This document shows positions 12,801 through 24,500 of a stretch of DNA of 64,000 bases, piece after piece. The notes under the pieces were generated by a model. That model worked only from the letters and a program-made list of their open reading frames with translations, ran no database searches and was not told the origin of the DNA. The stretch covers positions 496,001 through 560,000 of the forward strand of contig JAFCMP010000501.1 in assembly GCA_017506865.1 (NCBI GenBank), read 5' to 3'. Source of the DNA: Tribonema minus. Taxonomy: Eukaryota; Sar; Xanthophyceae; Tribonematales; Tribonemataceae. Positions within the stretch are counted from its first letter, which is position 1, and every line of letters starts with the position of its first letter. A program made the translations under genes and the position numbers.

Positions 12801-15800
12801 GCTTTCAACGCAGGTACATACTTCGAAGCATTGTTGAATGAAATCATTCAAAGATTTGCAACACATCGTATTGAGCGCCCACCTACCACAGTTTTGCTTG
12901 CACAAAACCCCTCTGACAAGGGTGCTTGGCAGCTCATAGGCATCCACCACCAGCAGCATTGCACATCTTGCATCAAGCTTTGATGATCAAAGCAGTGAGT
13001 CAAACTTGGTGCCATACTGCGAATATCATGTACTTCCGGCAACTACAAGGTGCTGCGCATGGCGCAGCGCACGCGTCTCACCTCCTGCAGCTCGGACTGC
13101 AGCAGCGCGGCCTGGTAGATGTGGGGGCTGTCGAGGGGCTGCTTGAGCACCTTGAGGTACACAAACAGGATGTGCTTGCACAGGGGGTTGCGGTCGGGGC
13201 AGTCACACGACGGCACACTCGCAATCTGCACGCGGTACACGTTGCCGGTGGATCTGTCCGCGCATGCACAATTGCAAAACGAAGAATAGGTTACTTCAAG
13301 GTGAAGTTCGAGTATCCTGGGCACACACACTCGCAATCTGCACGCGGTACACGTTGCCGGTGGACCTGTGCGCGTGTGCGCAATAGCAGGGATCAGGGAA
13401 GATCCAGTGGTCACTTCGAGGTGAAGTTCAAGTATCCTGGGCACGCAGAGGGGAAAAAATACATGTACCCAACCAATACTGCAGAGCACGCAGCTGTGAA
13501 AGGAACATGCACGTCAAGGTGTGGTGTGTACAGGTGTACGCCAGCACATCTGGGCACTGAGACGGTGAATTAACATGCTTCTAATCATAAGCGATCGATC
13601 GCTTGTCACAAGAGCACGGCAAGCACAGATGACAAGGAGTTTAAAACTTTGAGCAGCAAAGCTGGTCATCCATGTGATATGTCCGTCATTTTGGCATAAC
13701 TTACCGCGTTCAACATGAATTTACGGGTGACTCTGCAGCATGTGCCGTGTTGGCAGCCGTGTGCATAAACTCAACACAGGAACCACGGGGCATTGGCAAC
13801 CACGACGTACTGTCTAGGCAGCCATGCAGAGGGCTGCATGACATCGTCACAAGAAGGCTCTCTAACATCAATGAGTAACTGTTGACATAACTCACCCGAT
13901 GACGCCAAACTCGTGGTGGATGTTGTCTGGCTGGCTGAGGTCACGCCTGCAGAACAAATGCCAAGTCAATGCTTAGAGAAAAATGGTACTGAATAGTTTG
14001 AAGTGTATGCCACAGCTGTTCAAATGCTTTGCACAAGTGTTAGCAAAATGCAATCTTGAGCGGCACCGCAATGCATTATATATATACACACCATATATCG
14101 GGCATGCTGTACAGCTACTTTGCATGAGAAATGCACGCGAGAAACGTGACATCATTTTGTTTATTGACTGCAAATTCAATGCGTACAAAAGGTGCTCGGC
14201 TTTTGCACCAGTGCCTGATGCTAGGTTCAAGCCCAGATAGATGCAACAACGCGGCAGAACCATGGGAGGATGGCATGATCGTTGCTGATGAACCGTCACA
14301 AAAACATGATTTCTGATGAACCGTCACGAAAACAACGTCTTTTTTGTCAGTGAATGTAGCGTCTAATCTTGTTCACCAGCATCACTTACTTCCCTGATTT
14401 GAAGTTGACCGTATGAGCTGCGTCCAATGCAGTCTTCGTGCTCCACACACAGGACCTTTGCCTTGAACACGTGAAGTTAATGGCAGCGACAGCGCTCAAG
14501 TACTTCAACTGGAATGCATAGCCTACTTACCTTTCCATTCCTACTTCAACAAGTTCACACACTGTGCATACCTTTCCAGCAAGAACATCCGCTGCGTTGC
14601 CGCCCTCTGTATGCGCTGCATGATGGGCATGGGGCAGCTGCTGCGGAACCGGGCCTGGCGCTTCTCAGCCTGCAAGATGACGAGTGCATGCGAGAATGAG
14701 TCAATGCGCGACGCGCACTCGCAGACTCTGTACTGTACTCATATTTCAAGTGACACTCTGATCACGACTGTGCATTTCATATCCGCGTCCAGTCTAGAAA
14801 TGTGGTCGCAGCGACTGACTTGCAGTTCCGCCACTTCAACATGTTGCCTTGTCACCTATATATGAGTAGAGAGAGACACTTTGCAAACCACAAAACCTAC
14901 AGTAGCCTGCTACCTTCCGTGACGTACGGTGCCTGCCCTAAGAGCCCGACAAAGTGATCATTTTCAAACATGCCATTTTGCAATTTTGGAGGCCATCGCA
15001 GACACAGACCTTTTGGATACTGCAGTCGACTGATAAGTGCCGTGAACATCTCACACAAAGGCTGGCATGACTGAGCTCTCGCCGTGTTTCCTGCGGTTTG
15101 TGTCAACCATCCCTCTCCAAGCTACATATACCCCTCGGTTTAGGTGAGTCACTGACCGATGCCTTCTTCTTGGAACTGCTGCCTCCCTCCGCCGCTGCAC
15201 GCCGCCGCTTTCGTGGCGTCGTCTCCGCCGCTGCTGCTGCCGCTGCGCCCGCCGCCATCGCCCCTGCCGCCGCAGCAGCAGCACCACCACCAGCGGCAGC
15301 AGCAGCAGCGCCACTGGCGGCAGCAGCTTGCGCCACATACGGCATTGGCGGCGCTGCAGCAGCAGCTGCAACGGCTGGGGCAGTGCGCAGCACTGCGCCG
15401 CTGTCGCCGTCGCTGTCGTGAGAGAGGTCAATGTTTGCGCCGCCAGGCGCCGCCCTGCGCAGCGGAGGGGGGGTGGAGGTGCAGCAGTGATATGAGGCTG
15501 TTGAACTTACTCAGAGCAACCTCAACTTTATCAGGTGACGCACAAGGGCAGCAAAAGCAGTGTGAATTGCTGCAGCGGCAGGAATGGATTGCACAACTGC
15601 ACAACAACTTCAAGCGTGGATGTGACCGGCACCGCACAGTGTGATCTCTGAAAGCAACAGCAGAGCGCCTCAATGCCAGAATATGAAAGCCAAAGACAGC
15701 TACTGGCCACTTTGACTATGCTGCTGTCAATGAGTGAGTCATGTGCGAAAACCAAAGCAGAAGCACATTACTCACCCGCTTGCATCCGCTGAGAGGTCAA

Positions 15801-17002
15801 CCACATCAGCTTTTCGCTTCCCGTTGGCCTTTCCGTCCGGCGTCGCTGCCGCCGGGCGCTGCACCATGTGGATGAACATGATGCCATTGTGTCCCTGCAG
15901 CCAGATGCATACAATAAGTGTCGCCAACTGTGAGCTTGCTTTGCTCGCAAGTCTGCAACTATCAAGAGGCAACCTTCCCAACTATATATTGATACATCAG
16001 GGCTCATTGACCAGTTTGTGTGATGTAGAGTGGAACGCTGTTGAGGGTTAAATGAGAGAAGAGGTGGTGCCCAGCCTGTGATTGATGACAGCCATCAAAA
16101 AGCTGACAAAAACCCATATGCTCCAAGTGCAAACTGATTGCTTGAGCTGTTGCGATTGCCGGCAATAGAAATACGAGCAGGAAACCACACATGTTGGTGG
16201 CCAGAGTCCATCTACAGGGTCAGCAAGCCAATTGTGAGAATTACAGGTTTGGTCGAGCACGTGGAGAGGAGTTGCTGCCTTGTCTGATGCTTTTCTCCCT
16301 ATACCTGGTGCGCCCCACTCCATGACTAGAGTTTGTGAACAATTAAGCAGTGTGCACAGTGTTCACAACAGCTTACGAAGCGATTATCTCACTGAGAATT
16401 TTCTCAGCAGCCTGCATTCGGGCTCAGACAGTTCCCACAATGTGGCGCGGGCAGCATATGCTAAAGATGCCACCAATCTCGTCAATAACAGGTCTGCATG
16501 CACCAGTAGTACCACGTGGCTGCCTCTGATGCCAACAGCGCCAGCAACCGCTTGTTCTGCATTACTGCAGATCTGCAACTGGTGTGCAAACGGGTTCATG
16601 CACCTCCTTGCATACGAAATGCTGCCCATTGGCAAGGCTTCGCTTGTCAACGCAAAATGGCGACTAGTGAGATCGCAGTGGGCCCAGACTCGCCGCTCAA
16701 AGATGCTCAAAGATGATCAAGGAATAAATATCCCGATCTGGATTCCTCACACGCAGAAACACACGCACGCTTACCACGCCCATGCTTTGTATGGTGACAC
16801 TGTCGCCACGCAGCTCCTTGCCACTGAAGATCAGCCTTTGCAGCTCGGCGGCTACGTTGGTCCGACTTGATATTTCTCGCCGAAGCTGCGCCAAGGTCAT
16901 TTGAGGGGCCGAAGGAATCTGCACTCTAGAACCATCCCCAAGTCCGATGGTGATAACTGGCATCGCCTCGCCTGAAGGCACTGCCGCATCAGTGCTGGCC
17001 AT
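9838..17002 (-). CDS. Ubiquitin-like / SWIM / RING finger E3-like protein
   Basis: Probable nuclear E3 ubiquitin ligase. Nine minus-strand exons in transcription order: 17002-16775, 15894-15776, 15454-15157, 14669-14572, 13946-13896, 13253-13082, 11329-11230, 10606-10438, 9982-9838. They give 459 residues with every phase matching. Residues ~15-95 form a ubiquitin-like domain (LRREISSRTNVAAELQRLIF, then SGKELRGD). Next come an acid patch, a long Ala tract and TPRKRRR/SSSKKK nuclear-localisation-type clusters. QRIQRAATQRMFLLER precedes the SWIM finger, where CDCPDRNPLCKH supplies the CxCxnCxH ligands. The RING starts DDECPICFE and ends SCPYCR. The C-terminus (EGYTNIAAVAGLSMQRDTST) matches the conserved tail I associate with SWIM-RING proteins. 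The RING-to-tail intron has a GC donor. The ubiquitin-like domain joined to SWIM-RING is unusual. Target unknown. Confidence 0.87.
10907..10933. repeat. Poly-C tract in E3 gene intron
   Basis: A C run broken by one G lies in the intron between the RING exon and the preceding exon. On the transcribed strand it reads as poly-G, so it is not a polypyrimidine tract for this gene. Confidence 0.85.
13213..13445 (-). repeat. Tandem copy of SWIM exon 5' edge (2 units, ~112 bp)
   Basis: The first ~45 nt of the SWIM exon (encoding STGNVYRVQI), the preceding acceptor and about 60 nt of intron are repeated 112 bp upstream in the transcript. The decoy unit keeps a usable acceptor (GCGCACAG before GTCCACCGG). 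Both units end in a near-identical stretch containing ACTTCAAGGTGAAGTTC or a one-base variant, then GAGTATCCTGGGCAC or AAGTATCCTGGGCAC. Confidence 0.88.
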
Positions 17003-17140
17003 CGCGCCGTGTCAATTCGCTCAAGCCAAAAATAATAGGGTTTGGCAAAACCCTGTGACGTCGTTTTAGGTCTTGCTCTGAAACGAAACCGTTTATTCCT
17101 CGCGTTGGTGTGTGTGTAGTGTGTGCGCGACAAGAGGACA
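17003..17140. promoter_or_regulatory. 138 bp divergent promoter with CRE-like site
   Basis: The only DNA between the start codons of the minus-strand E3 gene and the plus-strand LRR gene, so it must hold both 5' UTRs and both promoters. It contains an AGGGTTT / AAACCCT inverted repeat (17037-17043 and 17048-17054). Immediately after it comes TGACGTCG (17056-17063), which carries the palindromic GACGTC core bound by bZIP factors. The site assignment is by motif only. Confidence 0.5.
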
Positions 17141-20100
17141 ATGGCTGCGGAGGAGCAAGAGGCCTGCTCTTGCAGCCAGTATCTCGAAGCTAGCGAGGAC
17201 TCCTTCTTTGATTGGAGTAGCACGGGCTTGAAATCATTCTGTGCGCTGAGCTTAGGAGCGACTGCGGATGACCTCAACATGCACCTAGAAACAATCGACG
17301 ATGCCTCAGCCATCACTGGCTATACGGCCATGAATTTTCAAGGATGCAACATGGGCAAATCCAATGAGAGCATGGAACCGCTACAACAGCTGCTGGAGGT
17401 GAATTGTGGGACGCTCACGGCTCTCAATTTCAGCAGGCAAGCGCTCGGAATCATCGTTCATGCCTCGCTGCTGACCTGCCATTGCATTGTTTCAAAAGAT
17501 ATCACCCCGTTTGGGGCAAAGTTACCAAAAGAGCGGTTCAAGCAATTACACTGCCGCTTTGACATTATGTTCGGTCCCGCACAGAGGGCAGTGCAGCAGA
17601 GTCGTTTGCAAGGTGTTGGACCAGGGCCGACCAGGCCGTGCGTGCAATTGATGATGTCCCAGCGCCTTCATATCATGCTGTCATCGTTTCAAATTCATGC
17701 TACATCTTGATGCAGCGACCATCTGACATTCTGCGGGTGTTGCATTCTTGCCTATTCGACACCCCAGAAATCAGATGTGTGCCAAGCAGCAGACACCCCT
17801 CATCGCCCTCTCCCGATCGATTGGGGCACTACCCCATCTAGCGGTGCTGGACGTATCCGCCTGCCAGCTGCTGGGGCCCAAGGGCATGCGCTACCAGAGC
17901 CTGATCTGCTTGTGTGAAGCCCTAGCGGCGGCAGGAGGGGCGCTGACAAGGTTTCGAGCGTGTTCCAATGGACTACACGCCGAGGGCTTGATGATCTTGG
18001 CGTCGTGGATGCACCAACTGCCAAACTTGCAGGTGCTGGACCTTTCCAGGTTAGCAGCGGCTAGAGCAGCCTCACACACCATATGGTTCTGGTGTATGAT
18101 TGTGAACAGTGTCTCTCAGCATTTGTGCAGTGCCACTGAACAACATGCAACAGCTGTCCTTGTACATCGTGGCTTACGCGGACCCGAGTTGGGAAAATCA
18201 CCAGCACCAAAGCCTTGTACCCAAGTGTCACTTCACGAATCCTATACATTTTTACAGTGCCACAGCTACTGGCACCATGCTATACCCTGCCTTTACGTCA
18301 CGCTATCAGAGTGCTGGGCAGAGTGCCTGCTGACAACACTACCAGGAACCTCAGCATCTAGGCCTGAGTGCCACCCACCAAGCTCATTTAGACCATGTGA
18401 TGCTGCGGTCCGCAGCAACCCCCTCATGGAAGACCCCCTTGGCAGGAGGACACCCACGGGGTTCACAACGTTCACCACCGCACTTACCACTCTACCCAAG
18501 ATTTCTGTGCTCAGGTGAGTGACCCCAGCCCTGGCAGCTGATGCAGTTGCTGGCACGTAATGCAGCATTGCACGCCGTAATGTGCTACACACAAGGAGCC
18601 TTGCCAAGGGGGGTCAGGATACGGAGTCACCAGAGTTGTGAGATGCGTAAATGCTGTTTGCCAGAGGGTCTGGGCATCTATGACTTCAAGTAGGCCATCG
18701 CGAGGAAGTAGGCCATCGCGAGGGTCAAGTGACAGAATCTTCGATCACATGATATCGTGCCACATGGCCAGCAGAGATAACACGAACGGGTACAGTGTTT
18801 GCACCCACTGAATAATGACCCCACTGTGCCTGTTAACAGGGAAGTATGATTGTGGCCGCATCACGACTCAATGAGCGACATATGAAGTTGCGCAAGGTGA
18901 AGTTGTGCAAGGTGATCTCACTTGCTGAGCACGGCAACACTATGTATCTGCACCAGCCACATTCCTGGAGGCTGGTCTGAGTTTACGTTGCCGTGACCTA
19001 CCCACTACAATGCAGTTGCGCAACAGCACTCGAGGATCAAGCTGAATGCTGTTGACTGCCCAACAACACCTTGCCCTGTCCCAATGCTGTACAGGCTGGC
19101 GGACACCTCTTTGCAAGATGATGAGGCGCATAGTCTAGCTGCATCAGCGCTCAACAGCTGCCCGCATCTCGTTGAACTAGATCTGAGAGGCAACCGAATA
19201 GGACCAGTAGGCGCGGCGGCACTAGCTTCCGCGCTGAGAGGAGGGTCGACTCTTGAAGTGCTGAAGCTCAGCGGAAACTGCGTAGGAAGCGAGGGAGCTC
19301 AGGCGTTGGCTGATGTCATGTGGCAGGCGGAATGCCTTGCGGAGTTGGAGTGAGTGATGAACAGAAATTGAAGTTGTCATTCTTTGTGTGGTGTGGTTTG
19401 GCTTGCTAGCACAAGCGCTGGGTGTACGTGGCAGTTGTTGGGAAATTCTGCCCTTTTCTGGACAGGCCTTTTTGTTTGTGATGCATTTTCTGCACCACAA
19501 AGTGCGTCAGAACAGCGCGAGAAGACACGGTGGCATGGTCCATATCATACAAACTCAACACTGTCGCCAGAATCACAGGCACCCGTACTATCATCAGTAG
19601 CATGTACGCGGCACTGCCTGTAACCATGTAGCATGACATGGCATAATAAGTGTCCCACTGCAGATTGCCCCTCCAAAGCATCAGCGCTGAGTCGATGGCA
19701 GCATGCACAACGTTGCGCCAGCTCGGCATTTGGTCATTGTCCAACTTGCGCGACAACTTTGTCAGGCATCTGTGGCGACACCTACCACGGTCATTCCAAG
19801 TACATTTGCCTTTCAGACATGTCAAGCTTGAGCAGAGGAGTTGGCTGTGCAAGGCGTTGACAGCTATCAACCATCACCATTGTGTCGATGCTGTCATTTT
19901 GCCAACATCCCTGACCTGACACAGCGCTTGCCAACCATCGATGCTGCCCTCCTCTCTGCAGTCTTGGCGCGAATAACATCGGTGCGGATGCCAAGGACAG
20001 CCTCATTGAGGGCGCCTTACGCACATTGTCGCTCATGCGCATGCCATTACAAGCCAATGCTCTCAGCGAAGCTGACGAGCAGCTAATTCAAGGTGAGATG

Positions 20101-20753
20101 CAAACCTTTTCTACGAACTAAAGCACTTCTTTTGCACAACAAAGCCCGGTGCTGAACACCATGTTCATGTTGCGGGGGCTATATTTTGGCACAAGTGTTT
20201 CAGCATGGTGTGCAACCAGGAAATTGGTTCATCCGTCGTTTATTCCAGCGCTTCACAGCAGACACTGTTGTTGATACCCGTGTGTTCTACAAAATAGAAG
20301 TGTGCACATGCCTGCCTTCAATGTTGCATGCCACATACGAGGCATATTCATCTCACACGACTGAGCGAACCTGGAACCCTGCAACGCTCGCGCCTTCATT
20401 GCTTCTGCACAGAGTACATGCAAGCGAACGCAGAGCTCGCCAAGCTCATCGCCGACCCCGAGCACTACGACATGCTCTCGCAGAGCGACGCCGTCTACGA
20501 ATCCGTGGTCTGCAAGTTCAACTTCATACCCGTGGCAGCGCTCACCCCCATGAAGCGCAACCCCTCCATCATGGGCACTCCCGGAGCGTTGCGAGAGGCC
20601 CTGCTGCAAGCGGCGCCGCCTAGCAAGCGGGAGCTGCTGCTGGCTAGTGAGGGCGCAAAGCGGAAGGCCGCCATGGTGAAGCGCACGAGCAGCAGATGGG
20701 CCAAGAACGCGCTCAGGAGCGTAGGCAGTTCCGGTTTCTTGGGAAAGTTCTGA
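17141..20753 (+). CDS. Leucine-rich repeat (ribonuclease-inhibitor type) protein
   Basis: Seven exons: 17141-17436, 17768-18049, 18416-18514, 19095-19349, 19664-~19732, 19962-20092, 20413-20753 (TGA), for about 490 residues. Repeats follow the RNI-type LxxLxLxxNxIG pattern, for example LTALNFSRN across the first junction, LQVLDLSSNPL, LVELDLRGNRIGPVGAAALA and LEVLKLSGNCVGSEGAQALA. The C-terminal ~110 residues after the repeats are basic and repeat-free (FNFIPVAALTPMKRNPS, then KRELLLASEG and GFLGKF). No signal peptide or transmembrane helix is visible, so it is probably a cytosolic or cytoskeletal scaffold. Intron 1 has a GC donor (GCAG|GCAAGC). The donor of the fifth exon is a guess: GTCATT at 19733 keeps phase but gives an irregular repeat. 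Partner unknown. Confidence 0.8.
18686..18724. repeat. Short tandem repeat in LRR intron
   Basis: GTAGGCCATCGCGAG occurs twice in direct succession with a small spacer, in the intron after the exon at 18416-18514. Nothing suggests function. Confidence 0.7.
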
Positions 20754-21516
20754 ATGAACGAAATGATGATCTGCTGGTGGCGTTGCCTAGGCCTTTGACC
20801 GTTTCACCAAGAGCATTAATTTATAAAACACAGCAGCCATGTCGTCTCTGCACCTCACCTGAGTAGCTCACAAGTGACCCACCATCGATGGCGGCGCTTG
20901 CTGCTTTTGTGCGTCTGATTTGCTGTGAGCGTCGTTAACTGGAGCAAGGCATGATTTGCAGCTCAAAAACAACACATTGTACACACAGCACCAACAGGCA
21001 ATGCCGCGCACTCATTTCCTTCAAGTGTAATTCTGTGTATTCGACGATGCAACGACAGCCAGGGGGTGTCCTTCCCCAGACACACAATGCCGCGGCCAAC
21101 GCCGCTGCTGCAAGCGCAGCAGCCACCACAATCGCCGCTGCAACGGCTCTAAGCGGAGCACTGCAACACGTGCCCGAGCAATGTGCGGCATCGCTGCTGC
21201 AGCAGTATTGCGACTTGTACCACCGCACACCTGTGCTGCCCAGACCACGGCATTTGCACGCAGGGACAGCCTGTAGAAATGTGTGAGGCGCGCCATTCCA
21301 CTGAACTGCAACCTGAAGTTGTACAGACATGAGGGCGGGCCGATTCAAAACCACAGTCGCCAGCGGGCGGGCACCACAGAGCCCCCTTGTAGCTGCCACT
21401 GCCGCAGAATTCGATCCTAAACCTAAACTGAGCCCTGCCTGTGTACGGAGCCATGATCTTGTGTGCTGCACATGAACGGACTCTGAACTTTGAATCTGGA
21501 CTGAGGCGGGGATTGT
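20754..21516. other. Convergent intergenic region
   Basis: About 760 bp between the stops of the LRR gene (+) and the karyopherin gene (-). It should hold both 3' UTRs. It contains a GCC/GCA-rich low-complexity patch near 21088-21150 that encodes poly-Ala in one frame but lacks gene structure. Confidence 0.5.
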
Positions 21517-24500
21517 TCATGCCGGGGCTGCGCCTGCTGCGGCTGCTGCTGCCTGAGCATCTGATGCTGCTGCTGCAGCGGCTGCGACTAGCAGCTCCTG
21601 ACATGCAGCCTGGGCGGCAGGGGGCATGCTCCGCTGTGGGGCGCAATTGCAGACGGAATGTACAGTCAGCGATGGTGCATTGAGCTCAAAATTGTTGCAG
21701 CTGTTGCTGCTTGAGCACATCCTCGCGGGGACAACCAAGTATAAGCGCACACATTGCAAGAATTTCATGAAGTGCCTGAAAGACCTTTGATGCGAGCCGG
21801 GGCGCACACAGAACGCGGATGCAAGCACACTTAAGCACATCACCAGACTCACAACATAGAGCGGAACAGCCCACAGCACCTGCTGAGCATCACCAACAAC
21901 CAGCACCCAAACAAGCTCCATCTGTAAGACACAACAGTCACCTGTATGAGCGCGTAGGCCTCCGCCTCGCGCGCGTGCGCAGCGCGGTACGCATCGTAGA
22001 AGAACGCCACGGCGTTGACGGAGTCGATGGCGCTCTCAAAGTCATCGTCATCGTCCTCCTCCTCATCGCCGTCATCGTACCACTCGTCGAAAGGGCTTGA
22101 CACGTTGTCGCCGTTGATCTGTGACAGTGTTGAAGTTTGTGGTGGGGTTTTGATGGTGCACTGATGGTCGGAGCGTTGACGCCATGTGCTGCGTGGCTGT
22201 GTGAAAGCGCGCTTAGCACTCAGCATGTCACCATCTTTGTCATTGACTGCCTACGACAGCTTACTGGGTATCGCGCAAATATGTGTCATTGTTGTGTCGT
22301 TCATTCTCATCACGACTGTGCCCCCTGATCAAGCAGACAAGAACAGGGCGCCACTACTCCTGCGACAGAGTACCACAACACAAACGATTCTCACCGTCTA
22401 TGGCTGCCTGAAGTTCATGGGTTGAAGTTCATGGGTTGTGCTCTTGCCCCACTTGCAACAGCAACATCAAGCAACAACCGCGTCGCTCACCTTGCGCATT
22501 TCATATGCCGTCTGCACGGCGGGCACATCCTGCTCCTCCGCAAACCCCTCCTCATCGTCAAACTCGTCACCCCCCGCCCCCCCGCCCCCCGTCCCCCCCC
22601 CCTCCCCCTCCCCCTCGCTGTCCTCCCCCTCATCGCCCGCGTCCCCCTCTCGCTGAGCCGCCGCACTCGCGTCAGCGCTCACCCGCGCCAGCAGCGCTAC
22701 TAGTTGCGAGAGGATGAGCGGCATGTGGTTCTGGACTATCGGCGGCAGCGACGCCAGAGGGATGTTGAGGAGGCTAGAGAGGCCCAGGCAGATGGCTTTC
22801 CGGGGCCCTCCCACGATGGCGCCCGCGCCCTCTGTGGTCATGGCCTTGAGCACCTGGCAGGCGAGTGCGACGATGCGACGATTGTCGTCGTTAGCACGTT
22901 TACCTTGCAGTAGTTTGCCATGTGCGTATGATGTGGTGGCAGCCGTCAGCGTACGCAGGACTACCTCAACTAGCAAGATGTGGCCTTCAACGCCGATGCA
23001 TAACTACCACAACGTACAGGATGCAGACTTGACGCCTGCACAAACTCTAGTACCTCAAAGTGACGCTGCCTTCATTTGCACCAATGCAACACTACCTCAA
23101 CTTGAAGTTGAACATGCTGGAGACTCTTACACAATAGCAGCAGCCGCTCCATGGCGCCCTGTGCCTCCCATGAGAAGCAGTGCTTGTCGCACGGCAAAAG
23201 TACTTCAACTTGAAGAGGAGAGACTCAGTCACCACCGCCAGCAGCCGCTGCGTTGTCCCCTGCGCCTCCACAAGGCGCAGCATCGTGAAACAACCTCAAG
23301 TTCAAGTATAACCGCAAAGGGGGACTCACCACCGCCAGCAGACGCTCCGTGGTGCCCTGCGCCTCCATGAGCCTCAGCGCGAGCGCGGCGTCGTAGTGCA
23401 GCGCCGCGCACAGCGCCTCGCACAGCGCCGTGAGCAGGCCGTGCGTGTTGGCCATGCCGAGCATGCGCGCGGCGACTATGTCGAGCACTGCTGGCACATG
23501 TGCGTCCACGAGGCCGCGGCAGTTGTGTAGCGTCGACGACAGGAGCTGCGCGACGGCCTTGCCCTCGGCCTCCGTCTGGCGCTGGTCGGCCAGCACGGCG
23601 TGCGCCATGTTGACCACCAGGGTCACGTAGGGGACGCCCTGCAGAAAGGGGGGGCGCGGTTGCGGTTGTTTATGAGTCAGGCAACACAGTGCCTCAAACT
23701 TCAAGTATCAGGAACATCAAGTTTGGCCCTGGTCGGCCAGCACGGCGCGCGCCATGTTGACAACGAGGGTCACGTAGGGGACGCCCTGCGGCGCGGGGGG
23801 GGGGGGGGGGGGGGGGGGTCGCATTTGTGCGTGTGTCACATGATGCAGTGCATCATATTTCAAGTATACTTTGAAGTATAGGACATTCAAATTTGGCGCT
23901 GGTCAGCCAGCATGGCGCGCGCCATGTTGACCATTAGGAAAGCTCTGAAGCGAGCGCGGTTGCGTCAAGCAGGGACCAACGCAGTGCACCATGGTATTTA
24001 TTTGCACCATAGTGCTGGTGTGCGAAGTACCCTGTTTGCAGTAACTATACACGCGCTGTTTACTTTGTGTGTGTGTATAGATGCCCTGTCCATCGCATAT
24101 TTTCAAGTATGGGCTACTGGACACTACGTCGACTACGTCGCAGAGATTTCGCGGCAGCCAGCTTTGAATGAGAGGAGCCTTAGGGTTCGGGTTAGGGTTA
24201 GCAAAAGTGCCAGGTCTGCCCTCGGCGCAGGTGACCGTGGCAAAAGTCACCGATGGACCAAGGCCACAGGCGGGCGCTCCTGCATATTACATGTATTATA
24301 CATACCGGGCATTCCTGTGTCGCCGGTGACTGTAACTGCACATGGTGAACCTGCAATCCACTACTTGAACGTGCTGTTGTGAAAAGCCGCAGCCATGCGC
24401 ATCATATCGTGTTAAGGCCACGTATGGAGTGCGCTGAGTTGCTAGTTCGGCTCGCATGCGCACATCAGGTCATTCAAATACTTCTATTCAACCCTGCGCA

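Noticed and set aside
15159..15644. Plus-strand frame opposite the Ala-rich E3 exon
   Set aside because: It is the antisense shadow of the GCN-repeat exon, which is supported by phase and domain context on the minus strand.
22436..22717. Plus-strand Pro-rich frame
   Set aside because: It is the complement of the Gly/Glu-rich acidic loop of the karyopherin.
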